From the NCBI GenBank assembly GCA_022410635.1, contig JAJVDF010000463.1:13453-77452 (forward strand): DNA of 64,000 nt, written 5' to 3'. The notes below the pieces were generated by a model, which was not told where the DNA came from, made no database searches, and worked only from the letters and a program-made list of their open reading frames with translations. Every line of letters starts with the position of its first letter. Positions within the stretch are counted from its first letter, which is position 1. Positions 33,132 through 43,775 of this stretch are shown piece after piece. Source of the DNA: Tretioscincus oriximinensis (taxonomy: Eukaryota; Chordata; Lepidosauria; Squamata; Gymnophthalmidae). A program made the position numbers and the translations under genes.

Positions 33132-33947
33132 ATGTTCGTGAAGCCCGAGAGCTTGAAGGCGGAGGAAGCGCTGCTGCTGCTCGGAGCGCGGCCATCGTCG
33201 CCCGCCTCGCCGCCGCCTTCCCTCACGCCCTTCTCGTCCGGTTCGGAAGGGGAGGACGACGAGGAGGAGGAGGAAGAAGCGTCGCCGTCACCCTTGGCTC
33301 AAGGGGCTTCAGCCGCCGCCGGGGAGGCCTCGCCGGTCGCCTGCGCGCCTTCGTCGCCCCTGAGGCGGCCCCATGGCTGCCACAAGCGCCGGCGCCCCGG
33401 GGCGCGGAGGAGCCACTCCTCGCGCGCTTCGGCGCCCAAGACGGCGGAGACGACGCAGCGCCTCAAGAAGAGCCGCCGCCTCAAGGCCAACAACCGCGAG
33501 CGGAACCGGATGCACAACCTGAACGCGGCGCTGGACGCCCTGCGGGAGGTCCTGCCCACCTTCCCCGAGGACGCCAAGCTGACCAAGATCGAGACGCTGC
33601 GCTTCGCCCACAACTACATCTGGGCGCTGACGGAGACGCTCCGCCTGGCCGAACACGGCGGCGGGGCGGCGGCGATGGCGGCGGCCTTCTCCGAGGCGGT
33701 CCTGGGAAGCGCGGCGGCGGCGGCGGCAGACTGTGGCAGCCCCTCGCCCGCCGCCTCGTCGTCCTCCTGGAGCTGCACCACCAGCCCGGCTCCTTCGGCC
33801 TCTTCTTCCACCTACAGCTGCACCCTGTCGCCTTCCTCCAGCCCCAGCGGCGGCTCCGCCTCAGAACTCGACTACTGGCAGCAGCAGCAAGCCGCGGAGA
33901 AGCCTCGCTACGCGCTGATCATGGCGGCCAGCAGGGACTTGGTTTGA
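33132..33947 (+). CDS. NEUROG2: Neurogenin-2 (proneural bHLH factor)
   Basis: Known role: nuclear transcription factor that dimerises with E proteins, binds E-boxes and starts neuronal differentiation programmes. Seen: one coding exon, 271 residues. It has an acidic Glu/Asp run at 41-49, a basic region ([13 protein letters not shown], about 115-127), helix 1 [14 protein letters not shown], a loop with [12 protein letters not shown], and helix 2 [15 protein letters not shown] (to about 170). The Ala- and Ser-rich C-terminal part has YSCTLSP and LDYWQ, near the human form in length (272). The start is MFVKPESL, one base after the acceptor TTCTCCTCAG; the ATG five codons upstream lies inside the intron tract and is rejected. 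The bHLH matches NEUROG2 rather than NEUROG1 or NEUROG3 by its FVK start, LDYWQ tail and the ZGRF1 neighbour. Poly-Ala and poly-Gln runs are lineage-specific. Confidence 0.97.
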   Translation: MFVKPESLKAEEALLLLGARPSSPASPPPSLTPFSSGSEGEDDEEEEEEASPSPLAQGASAAAGEASPVACAPSSPLRRPHGCHKRRRPGARRSHSSRASAPKTAETTQRLKKSRRLKANNRERNRMHNLNAALDALREVLPTFPEDAKLTKIETLRFAHNYIWALTETLRLAEHGGGAAAMAAAFSEAVLGSAAAAAADCGSPSPAASSSSWSCTTSPAPSASSSTYSCTLSPSSSPSGGSASELDYWQQQQAAEKPRYALIMAASRDLV

Positions 33948-34569
33948 GGCGACGCTGCGTTCCCTCAGTTTCTCCGCCCGCTGCTGCTTTGACATTTTGG
34001 CGCCAANCCCCCCTCCTCTCACGGGGGGGGGGGACGGGGGACGGACGGGACTGGCGGAGCGCGTCGACCCTGCTGCTCTCAGTCGCGCACACACAAAAAA
34101 AAATATCAAGAAAAAGGCGGGAAATCCGCTGAGGAAAAACCCAGCACGCCACAGCTCAGTTCTTGACGCGGACGGGCTTCAGAAGCCTTCTGGCTCCGTC
34201 AGGGAAGCGTCGCCGTGGGCTGCGCCCAAGCCCCAATCCACACCAAGCGCCAGAGGAAGATGNGCTCCTGAAGCACAGGTTTCCCCTCACACAAACCCCT
34301 CAAAACATTCCCTCCCCACCTGCGCTTCTGCCTCGCCGCCATCTTAAAAACTCTGCAGAAGCTGATCCAGTCCTGTGGGGCCATTTATAGGGTTATTACC
34401 ACACGCGCACACGCACGCACAAAGGGACAAAGGTTTTGCAGCTTTAATGGGTGTGGAAAAGAGAACTATTCACAAGATATTCTGCACCTGGTGAACATCG
34501 TTCTTTTAACACACCCACTAAAGCTGCGGGACGCCTGTGTGGCTGGGGTTTGTTTTGTGTGGTAACTGT
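33948..34569 (+). other. NEUROG2: NEUROG2 3' UTR (extent uncertain)
   Basis: GC-rich sequence after the stop, with a G run at 34,023. No AATAAA is seen before the family E MITE at 34,570. The first clear signals (AATAAAATAT) are near 35,780-35,800, beyond that MITE and a SINE, so the real 3' end is open. Confidence 0.4.
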
Positions 34570-34752
34570 GGCCCCATCCACATGGAGCCTTATTGTGGGT
34601 CACATCTCGGGACAGAGGTTGGCCATCCACATGCCAGTATAGACTATGGCAGGCCCCATTCGGGGCCTGCCATAGTCTACACTAGCATGTGGTTGGCAGG
34701 CTCCTATTCCGAGGGACAGCCCAGGACAAGGCTCTGTGTGGATGCAGCCAGA
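34570..34752 (+). mobile_element. Palindromic MITE, family E, copy 2 (complete)
   Basis: Ends GGCCCCATCCACATGGAGCC and, inverted, GGCTCTGTGTGGATGCAGCC; centre ATGGCAGGCCCC/GGGGCCTGCCAT. 183 bp, no coding capacity, no clear target duplication. Confidence 0.82.
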
Positions 34753-35317
34753 GTTTCTTCTGGGCTGCTGCATCAGTTTGCTGTTGAGGAGCCTCCTGGG
34801 TCGGACCTGTCCTGCCGCCGGCTGGCATCTGCTGGCTTCTCACTGGCACTGCCTGCAGGCTATGGGAATGTGACCTGTCAAACCCAACCTTCCACTTGCG
34901 CGTCTGATGTGCACTTTCCCACAATGGCCTTTGTTTCCTTCTCTCAGCGTTTTATTCACTCCTCTGCTCCCCCACACACTNACTTCCAATTCCCCCATCT
35001 GCCTGCTATGATTTATTGAAGTGTGCGTGCGTGTTTGAGAACAGATTTCATTTCTCTGAGGATTTTTTGTTTGTAGATCAGGTTAGAAGTCATTGTATAA
35101 TTTGTAGGCTTTTGTTGGGACTGAATGCAAGAAGCGTGGAAATTTAGGCTGAGCTGTTTATTCCAAGGGGAGAAATGATGGGGAGGGAGTGGGCTGAAGC
35201 AGCAGATAGGGGATTCTGGCACATGCATTATTTATTTTGATCGTTTAAGGGGCGGGAACTCGTCTTTTCACCAGACGTTTTTTAAAAATCAACAGAGTGT
35301 GAAAACACCAGCAGACT
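34753..35317. other. NEUROG2 downstream, nothing recognised
   Basis: Single-copy-looking sequence. It contains a TTATTTATTTTGATCG stretch at about 35,230. Confidence 0.3.
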
Positions 35318-35633
35318 TAGGTCCTGTCTCCAGTGAGGCTTATTTTGGTGTACTGGTTAGGGTGGCTTCTATCTATGTCTCCCGGTTCAATTCTGCACTC
35401 CTTCCACAATAGCCAAGCCAGATGGGTAACCTTGGGCTAGTCACAGTTCTTTAGGGCTCTCTTAATCCCACCTACTTCACAAGGTGTCTGTTGTGAAGGA
35501 AGGAACAGAAGACCGCTTTGATTTGGGTTGAGAAAAGTGGAATAGAAAAATTGACTCTTCATCTTCTAAATCTCGGAGTAGGAACCTGTCCCAAGTTATA
35601 ACCCAGAATAAGGCTTAATGGAGACAGAGTATT
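35318..35633 (+). mobile_element. Family E MITE split by a SINE A
   Basis: TCCTGTCTCCAGTGAGGCTT at 35322 and the matching right end CAGAATAAGGCTTAATGGAG at about 35603 flank the SINE at 35343-35573. This orders the two insertions, with the SINE later. Confidence 0.65.
35343..35573 (+). mobile_element. SINE family A
   Basis: GGTGTACTGGTTAGGGTGGC head, CTCCCGGTTCAATTCTGC B box, CTTGGGCTAGTCACAGTTC body, GAAAAGTGGAATAGAAAAA tail. Confidence 0.82.
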
Positions 35634-36171
35634 TTCTACAATAATCAGCCATGTGTGTGTTGGTTCTATTTATTATCTTGTGCGGGAGGGAATATTTTTC
35701 TCCCTTTTTTTCTTGTTTATTTTATAGAGTTTATTTTAGTATGTGTTTACTACTGCAGAGCAAAAAATGCTATTCTTGAAATAAAATATATAAATAAAAT
35801 ATATAATTTTCATAAGATGTTGCCTCATAGCCTTCTTGTCCACAGAAGTTGGTGATTGGTTTCTGAACATCTAAATTCTCACAAACAAAACAATGGATTA
35901 AAATCTGATTTTATCTGATCAATGATTCTCATTGTAATGCTTTATTAAAAGTAGTACTACATTTCTGTATCCCTTATAGACAAGTCACCCAATCAACTTC
36001 CTTTGTCATTTTCTTTCCATTTTATCTGATCCCAAAGTGGGTTTTATGAATTACATAATGATGAAAGAAGCTGTTTGCTGATATATCCTCTCCTAAAAGT
36101 GGTCTGACATCAGATTAAAACGCTAAGTGTGAATCCAGCGATGAAAATGAAGGCCAGAGCCAGACATTTCT

Positions 36172-36535
36172 ATAAGAACACATGAGTCTTGCCAAAATGG
36201 GTCAGAAGAGCCCATCTAGTCCATCACTCCTCCCACACAGTGGTCCACCAGTTGTATCCAGACAGTCTCAATCAGAAGAAAAAATCCTCACCCGTTCTTG
36301 ACTCCCTGTAAATGGTTTTCTTCCTGTTTTCCAATCCTAATAGCCATTTCCCATCCTAATAGCCAGTGCCCTCTTCCATGAATTTATCTAATCCTATTTT
36401 GAAGCTATCCAGGCTGCTAGCTACCATCACCTTCTTCCCAAAGTGAATTCCATAGACTAATGGGTAAAAAACTACTTTCCCTTGTCTGTCCCAAGTCTTC
36501 CACCCTTCAGTTTCAGGGAGCACCCTGTATGTAAT
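36172..36535 (-). mobile_element. CR1 3' fragment (old)
   Basis: TAAGAACACATGAGTCTTGCC tail-like start, GACTCCCTGTAAATGG and CTATCCAGGCTGCTAGCTAC in CR1 3' UTR order. Diverged. Confidence 0.75.
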
Positions 36536-36781
36536 CCTAATTTATTCCTACTTACCTGGAAATTGTATCTATACTTCTGAAGCTGTAGCCACTGCCACTT
36601 TAAAATGTAGTAGATGCTTCAGAGTATGATAGGTGGAGGAAAGGGGCAATACTTGGAAGGGAAGGGCCAGCCGGTAGAGAGGGAAGGGGGACCTGCTGGA
36701 GGAGATGTGATCTAGCTATGAAAATGCACCTCTCTCCATTATGTCCTCCCAGTTCTCATACACATACACACAAACCCTGCA

Positions 36782-36804
36782 CATACACACACACACACAC
36801 ACGC
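36782..36804. repeat. CA microsatellite
   Basis: About 11 CA units, with more imperfect CA-rich sequence to the left. Confidence 0.85.
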
Positions 36805-37154
36805 CCAGAGATGTGCCCACCCCCCCCCACTATTCTTACAGTGAACTGCAATCCTCACACTTACCCAGCACCAGTAAGTCCACAGAAGGACCTACTTCTG
36901 TGGACCTGCCTGTGGACCTGCCTGAAGCTCCATCCGAGGTGTGTGTGGTGAATTAAATAGGAGCCTGAGGCAGAAGGGGTGTGTGTGAGGGGCACAAGAG
37001 ACGTGTGTCTCCCTACCCCACTCACAGCGATTCTCCCCACCAACAGATTGTTCTCTTCTCTCCAGGTTTCCCCCCATAATGTTTATTTTTTTGACCCTAC
37101 TCCAAAGCACTTATCACACAGTGCTTTGGAAGAGTGACTCTGATTCTGGTTCGG

Positions 37155-37335
37155 TCAGTCCAGCTAATGGTCTTGTAGCACTTTGGAGCCTAACAAGAGG
37201 AAGGTAGACAGCAGGAGCTTTCACAGATGCACCGACTTCTTCTGATGCTGAGCTTCTTCTGATTAGATGAATGGATTTCCATTCGTCTAATGTTGATGCT
37301 TTCCATAGTAGTAGATTTCAAAGAAATAGCCAGGG
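37155..37335. mobile_element. Old inverted-repeat element related to those at 53059 and 62437
   Basis: Keeps TGTAGCACTTTGGAGCCTAA, GGAGCTTTCACAGATGC, ACTTCTTCTGATGCTGAG and ends TTTCAAAGAAATAGCC, the terminal words of the younger copies. Diverged and partly rearranged. Confidence 0.55.
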
Positions 37336-37339
37336 CTTT

Positions 37340-39540
37340 TGTGTAATTAAGTGGCCCTCACTTTATAAACCTGGATTAAAAATCTATCTATGCAGGTTGG
37401 ACTTCAGTTGAAGTGAGGCTATAATATGAAATACATTATCCTGCTTATGAAATTCTGACCAATAAAGCTCCTCAGTGCTCCTGTTTACAATTATAGCCTT
37501 AATTCAGTTAGTCAGAGTGATTGTGGACTTATTGCACTTTTAGATTTAGAANTTTCTGCCGGTGAAGTCAGTTTCCACACACAAAAAAGTATCCTTAATC
37601 GTAGCATCAAACAGCCTACAGTTTTGTTTGAAATGTTCATAATTCACAGTTCATCCATACAACCTGAGGACTGAATACAAAATATGAGGCAATAAAGAAC
37701 CATTTAAACAATAAACTTGTGAAGGTTCATAAAGGCACACAACTGTCCTTCTTGTCATAGACACAACGGAGACATGATTGTCACAAAGCTACAGTTAGTA
37801 TATATTCTGTTGCAATAAAACAATAAGCAATTGTATCGTTCTTCTACCTTTAGAGTTTTCTCCAGGTGGTTATATATTTGCACATGAATGTCCAGACTCT
37901 GTATATTATTGAACTGCTCCTAATGTATTCCCTTGCCCTTGGCAAAACTGGGCTTTAGCAATAATGTAAAAGATCTAACTATTCATGGGTATGATCTAGG
38001 GTTTAGCCTTTAACTGTAGAAATAAGTCTGGTCTTTTCAAAGGCCAGAACTTTACAGAGATGCTATCTGATGTCTTGAGGTATTTTGTTCCACCTACCTT
38101 ATGAAATCAAGCTAAAATAGCTGGGCCTCTTCACCCTCAAAAATGGCATTTAGTCAACCAATCAGAAATTAGACAAGCATCAAGCACACCCAAGGCAGAA
38201 GAGGGTAGCAATTTTATTGCTAAGCTGCTGATCTGGCCATTCCATTTTATGAATCCTCCTGAATAGGCTGTTTGACATTCAGCAGACTAGGATTAGAGAT
38301 GCCTTGTCTCTGCACGTGAGCCCCGCAAAGGGGGAAGCTCTACCCCTGTTTCTGCACTTTATTATGGTCTATATCCTAGATCACGGTCTTCCAACTGCAT
38401 GTTAATGTAGACTTTGGCAGATCCTAAATAATCTACAATGATGAATTAGAATATGTTTAGAGGAAAGGGNTTCTGTTGCCCTCTTTAGACATATGGACAA
38501 CTGAATTCTTTTTGTTACTTAAATTGCCCAGATTTGGATTCCATTTAACAGCCCTATTTAATCTACCAGCAACTTTGAAATAACATCCACAGCAATCAGA
38601 AGTCTACGCTGTTAACCACAAAATAAGATGTCCCCTGAAATTAAGGCGTGGTAGAGGTTTTGCTGAATTGCTAAATATAAGACCCCCTCAAAAGTAAGAT
38701 GTAGCAATGAGCTCCCACAGGTGGCTGGAAACTGCAATACCATTCAATTTTTTTCAACAATAAATTGAATTATTCTTCTTGGGAAAATGAGTCATCCCCT
38801 GAAAATAAGGCATAGAGTATTTTTGGGAGCAAAAATTAATATAAGACACTGTCTTACTTTTGGGGAAACACAGAATTACTTTTGGAAGCAACTTCACCCA
38901 GATAGTTCTCCAAGCCATCCTCCAGTCAAATTTTAAAGTATAAACTTAATGTTCCACTGGTCAGTAATTGCCTCAAAGCAGAAACACGGGAATTCTCTTT
39001 CTCATACAGCCAGGGCTAGCTGCAGGGCAAACTGGGAACTGTAGTCTGCAGGCTGGGGAGAAGAAGCTGCTTATTGCTAGACTACATTCTCCAGCAGGCA
39101 GGCCCCACCACCAGCAGAAGGTGGCAGCAGCAAAAGCTCCATCTCATCTTTTTCATTTTTGGGCTGCTGCTGCAGCTACTGCCAGCCCTGCTGCAGTGTG
39201 GCGAAGGTGCTGGGCAACAAAGCTTTCATAATAAGCACTTGTTATCATAGAAAAACAGGCAGAAATACAATTAAAAACAGAAAACAAGCACTACACTGGA
39301 AGTAGAGAAACCAGAAGCTTGTTGTTTGTTGATAACTGGTATCCTGTCTTTACTGAAAGGAAGGCCAAGACTTTGATTCCTTTGTTCCTGCGTGTATACT
39401 GTTATATTTCTGACTGGTTTTCAGGTAATTATTTATGCATGTCAAAAACACGTGAACAATTAAGCTAATAACAAAATGAAAACATTAAAAAAATAGTTTC
39501 AAGGGGAATCAGCATTATGGTGTCTTCAATATTCTATAAT
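37340..39540. other. Intergenic, mostly unassigned
   Basis: A short CR1 scrap at about 38097-38155 (GCTGGGCCTCTTCACCCTC) and a faint family E remnant at about 38,340-38,450. Otherwise AT-rich sequence without a named feature. Confidence 0.35.
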
Positions 39541-39750
39541 GTACAGAACGTTAGTATGAACAAGGGGAAGTATTATTATTTTTCATCCAGAATCATGAGT
39601 CAATGAAATTTAGTTCCAGAAGAAGTGTGACAGCATCTAGTCTGGATAGATTAGCCAGATTCATGGAGGCGAAGTGTATTAATGGATGCCTAGGTACTGC
39701 CTCTAGGTTGGAATGACAGATACTTGGCATCTAAATGACGGTGTTGAGAG

Positions 39751-39844
39751 CAGACTGGTCAGATGACCCCTTTGGGGTGTGTGTTGGAAACCCGGTTTTG
39801 GGGTGCCTCNCGGTTTTTGCTTGGGAAAAAACTTTCCAAAAAGA

Positions 39845-39923
<79 letters not shown>

Positions 39924-40101
39924 CTTCTTCTTCTTCTTCTTCTTCTTCTTCTTCTTCTTCTTGTTTTTGTTCTTGTTCTTGTTGTTCTTGTTCTTGTTGT
40001 TCTTGTTCTTGTTGTTCTTGTTCTTGTACTCAGCAAGAACTGGGAGGCACCTCAAAACCGGGTTTTCACCCCCCGCAAAAAAGGGTCATCTAATCAGCCT
40101 A
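39751..40101 (+). mobile_element. hAT-like foldback MITE, copy 3, with expanded core
   Basis: Ends CAGACTGGTCAGATGACCCC and GGGTCATCTAATCAGCCTA, and arms GGAAACCCGGTTTTGGGG/CAAAACCGGGTTTTCACC, match copies 1 and 2. The flanks GTTGAGAG and GGTGAAAC agree at 5 of 8 places. The hinge is replaced by a 180-bp compound microsatellite. Confidence 0.82.
39847..40028. repeat. Compound microsatellite TTA-TTG-TTC-TTCTTG
   Basis: Four adjoining blocks: TTA (to about 39,883), TTG (to 39,922), TTC (to 39,960), then TTCTTG/TTG mixed units. All read as homopolymers in three frames, which explains the long false ORFs here. Confidence 0.95.
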
Positions 40102-40215
40102 GGTGAAACCTATGGATGCCCCAAAGCAATGATAGGCCACCACATGAGACAGAATGCTGCCGAAAATGGGCTCAGACTCAACTCAGTGGGTTNCTCTTAT
40201 ATTCTTATGTTTCTA

Positions 40216-41645
40216 AAAGTCTGAAGGGAAAAGTCAGACAAATAGGACATGATTTTAGCACAGCAATATAGTTAATTCTTCAAATGATGTCTGGTTATGA
40301 CAGAATTCAAACAAAGTATAGCAGTGGCAGATGAGGCTTAGGAAACTATTCTAAATTATTGGCATTGTCTGGGGACGGAGAGTGCATCGGGGTAGTGTAT
40401 GCATCTCTCAAGATGTTAAGTGATGACTTCAATGATAATGTTACATTTATATGGATNCACACATATGAACCATCCAATGATTTTTCTTGAGCTAGTGTAC
40501 AATGTGTCTTCTTCCTTTCTTCTGCCTGGACCATACCTCCTGTTTCCCCATCATTGTTTTGGTGCCATTCTCGTCATCAATATTGTCACTGACATCACTG
40601 TTGCTAATACTATCAGCCACACAATTACTAATACCATTAGCCACGCCCCTTGACTTTCTCTCACATGCCTACTGCATGGTAAGACGATTTTGTTAAATTT
40701 TGGGTACAAACACATAGAACTTATTAGGCAGCAGATATTCAAAATGGTAAAATCCATTAAATGTGCAGCTCAAGAACCTGTATACTGAATTGATTCCCAG
40801 ACNTAGAGGGTTCAGCACATGAAAGAAAGAAAGTATGAAAAGAGAATTAGTGAAATTAGGTTAGCCTGGGTGAAACCTCCACATTTTGAGCCTTNGGCTA
40901 GAAATGATCAGATCTATTGTTTTCAACTCTAGCAGGGGGTTTATTGTGTGATAAATAATTCTCTGCCCCCCCTTACACTTTTAAAAGTGCACATTTGCAT
41001 AATCACTGCTTTGATGTGAGCCACAATCTGAGGCCAGGCGCCCCCCCCCAAAACCAATCTTGCTACTGGCCAGTGTGGAGTAGACAAAACAAGAAACAAT
41101 CTTTCACTGCCATGACAGTGGTTGAAGCTGTGTGTCAGGGTCTCCCGTCCCCCACGCTTCCTTTCTAATGATTAAATTCTGGGGAAACTAAAGGAAGGCA
41201 AGGTGAGGTTTCACTCACTCCACAGCTGACACTCACACTGACATTGAATGGTTTCTTCTCTACGCTGCTCGCAAGAGATTCTTTGATTGAACAGAACAGA
41301 TTGATTGTATATTCTTGTAAATACAAGTGACAATGTATCCTATGTGAAGATAGCTTAATTCATTTATGACACTATGAATATATTTGATATAACCCAGGAG
41401 GTCGTTAACCACATCTGAGCCCTGATATGCAAGATTTAAATACATTGATTTTTTGTCAGAAATGGAGCTTCAAAATATACAATATTAAAACCATCAGGCT
41501 TCTTAAATACAACGGTTACCAACAGAAACTTGCATTTATCTAAAAAATTAACGATCATTAATCACATAAACGGAATGGTTTAAATATAATTTTTCCTTGC
41601 ATGTTGTGTGCTGAACTGTTGACTCTAATGCCCAAGTACTAACAA
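40216..41645. other. Intergenic, unassigned
   Basis: No gene or named repeat found. Several undetermined bases. Confidence 0.35.
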
Positions 41646-41646
41646 A

Positions 41647-41924
41647 TATTATTTATTTATTTATTTATTTATTTTATTTATTTGTATTTATATCCCGCCC
41701 TATACCCAAAGGTCTCAGGGCGGCCTACCATATGATGGCCCACATAGCTTTGTTGCTTTCTCCACAACAGACACCCTGTAAAGTAGGTGGGGCTGAAAGA
41801 GTTCAAAGAACTGTGACTGGCTCAATGTCACCCAGCTGGCTTCATGGAGAAGTGGGGAATCGAACCAGGAGACTACCAGATAAGAGTCCCACACTCTAAC
41901 CACTACAACAAACTGGCTCTCAGT
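41647..41924 (-). mobile_element. SINE with family A head and L2-like tail
   Basis: The tail comes first on this strand: TTTATTTATTTATT, ATATCCCGCCCTATACCC, AGGTCTCAGGGCGGCC. Then come the SINE A body and head (AATCGAACCAGGAGACTACC, ACTCTAACCACTACA). Confidence 0.85.
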
Positions 41925-41987
41925 GGGAAAGCCGGAAAGGGCACTTATAGATCTTTCTGCACTGGATCTTAATCTGAGTTATATGTA

Positions 41988-42247
41988 CAGTGGTACCTCG
42001 GTTCTCGAACAGAATTTGTTCCGGCAGGACGGTCGAGAACCAAATTGTTCGAGAACCGAAGCAAGGCGTGCCGGGCCGAAAAAATGCACACTGATGACGC
42101 AAGCAAGGCGCGCCGGGCCGAAAGAACGCCGAAGGAAGTTCGAGTTCCAAATAGGTGTTCGGATTCCAGGACAAAAGTTTCTGGAATTGCCTGGTCGAAC
42201 ACCGATTTGGTCGACATTCAAGGCATTCGAGAACCGAGGTACCACTG
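41988..42247 (+). mobile_element. Tc1/mariner (pogo/Tigger-like) MITE
   Basis: CAGTGGTACCTCGGTTCTCG and its inverse CGAGAACCGAGGTACCACTG are perfect ends for over 20 bases, with TA on both sides (41986-41987 and 42248-42249). 260 bp, non-coding, internally GC-rich. Confidence 0.9.
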
Positions 42248-42251
42248 TATT

Positions 42252-42640
42252 TTATTTATTTATAAAAAATGATTTATATATCACCCTACACCATTGTTCC
42301 CAGGGCAGAAAACAAAAACACACACTTTTAACAAAATGTTTTAAAAGATCCATATCCTTTTCCTCTCTCTTCCTCCCTCCCTCCCTCCCACATATCCACC
42401 CTCCTTGAAAGGACCAGAATCAGAGGGAGCTAAAAGTCAAAAGCTTGGTGAAGAGAGATGATTTTGCCAGGCACAGAAAATTATATGNTGTACATACCTG
42501 GAGAGGGAGACTGTTCCAAAGTGTGGGAGCCATCACAGTCCCTCCCATACGTCCCTCCTACATGTCCCGCCCAATGCCCCTTGAATCTCTGCAAGGGGAG
42601 GAGCTACTAGAAGACCTTCTTGAAATCTTAATCCATGAAT
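42252..42640 (-). mobile_element. L2-like 3' UTR fragment
   Basis: TTTATTTATTTATAAAAAAT tail, ATCACCCTACACCATTG and GAGACTGTTCCAAAGTGTGG are in the order of an L2 3' UTR read on the minus strand. Moderate match only. Confidence 0.5.
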
Positions 42641-43017
42641 AGGAACCTGTTTGCATATTGTTTACATACCAATGCTCAAAANCCCCTGTCATTAGGTACA
42701 TGCTCCATTTGATTAATTTGCAACAGATGTAACATAGTTATGATTTTGATACGAATATAAAGTTTTACTTATATAGCAGGAATTGAAGAGTTAGCTGCAA
42801 CTTCAGATAGAGTTTTTTGTTGTCCCCCTAGTTGAAAACTAAACCCTAGTAAGCACTCAGATAAGTTAATGAGTAAGAGAGCTTGACCAAGCAAATGGGA
42901 GAATGGTTTTTAGCCAATAAAAATGTGTTACTATGCAAAAGCTGTGAGAATTAAGATAAAGCTAAGTTACAATTATTTTTACAGCTGGAGAGAAGTGGTA
43001 CTGTGGATTGAAACCCA

Positions 43018-43400
43018 GGCTGTGTGCACATGACGACTCAAAAACTGCTACAAAGCTATAATTCAGAACATAGCAAACGCGTGTCCGTGCACACCAAACA
43101 TCTATATTCCATGACCTCAGCTGCGTAACATCGCTCATTGACCTCGTGGCAGTGCAGTCGAAGAATCTTTTTTACTCGNAACCTCCAATAGAAACAACTG
43201 CTGCGTTCTTGCTTGTCTAATTTGTGAACACTCATCTCCCATCTGATTTGTGCACACCCATACACACACATGAGTTCAGGGGTTCTCCAGAACAATGTCG
43301 TTTATTGTGGGTTGACTACTGAAACGCGCCTAGCACTTGTGCCTGAGACTTCCTGATTGCACTCCGAATGAGGTAGAAAATAGCTGTGTGCATGCAGCCA
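43018..43400 (+). mobile_element. Non-autonomous DNA element, G-like ends
   Basis: GGCTGTGTGCACATGACG at the left and GCTGTGTGCATGCAGCC at the right form inverted ends over about 380 bp. Internal sequence differs from the copy at 16147, so it is a relative, not the same family. Confidence 0.6.
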
Positions 43401-43442
43401 CAATGAATTCTTTCCCCAAGATTTCCCAGTTCAAATATCATC

Positions 43443-43775
43443 AGCCCCCCTACAGACAAGCGGTTTAAATCCAGAATTTATTTTAAATCTGGAATAACCT
43501 AATTTCCCATCCATCCTCATCTTTCTGCATTACCATTGCATGGATCTGATGTATCCATAAGGAATTCTATTCTCACTATATTGTCCGCCCGGGAACAGTC
43601 TTCCAATTGGTTGCTCTTCTTCCTCCCCTTGTAGGTCTGAGTTCCAGTGTACATGCCTTGCCTCGAATCTTAACCGAATTCTTGCCTTTTCCTGTTTGTT
43701 TTCACACATACACACCATACCCATTGGGAAGAAGAGATGGCCGCTTCAACAGCAGCTTGTAACCACTGTCAGGAA
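43443..43775 (+). repeat. Dispersed repeat family F, copy 1
   Basis: CTACAGACAAGCGGTTTAAA and AATCCAGAATTTATTTTAAA at the left and GCAGCTTGTAACCACTGTC at the right recur inverted at 56341-56637. No terminal repeats found, class unknown. A scrap of the same start may be at 23,330. Confidence 0.6.

Larger units (their letters stand above)
31250..34200. other. CpG island over NEUROG2
   Basis: GC content and CG frequency rise sharply from the promoter through the coding exon. This is the usual state of a proneural transcription-factor locus. Confidence 0.8.
39545..40215 (+). mobile_element. Old CR1 3' end split by a foldback MITE
   Basis: TTAGTTCCAGAAGAAGTG and ATGCCTAGGTACTGCCTC before the MITE, and GAGACAGAATGCTGCCG to TCTTATATTCTTATG after it, are successive parts of one CR1 tail. 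Confidence 0.7.

Noticed and set aside
39731..40224. Long frames of poly-Leu, poly-Val, poly-Asn, poly-Tyr and poly-Cys
   Set aside because: Translations of the compound microsatellite inside a MITE.
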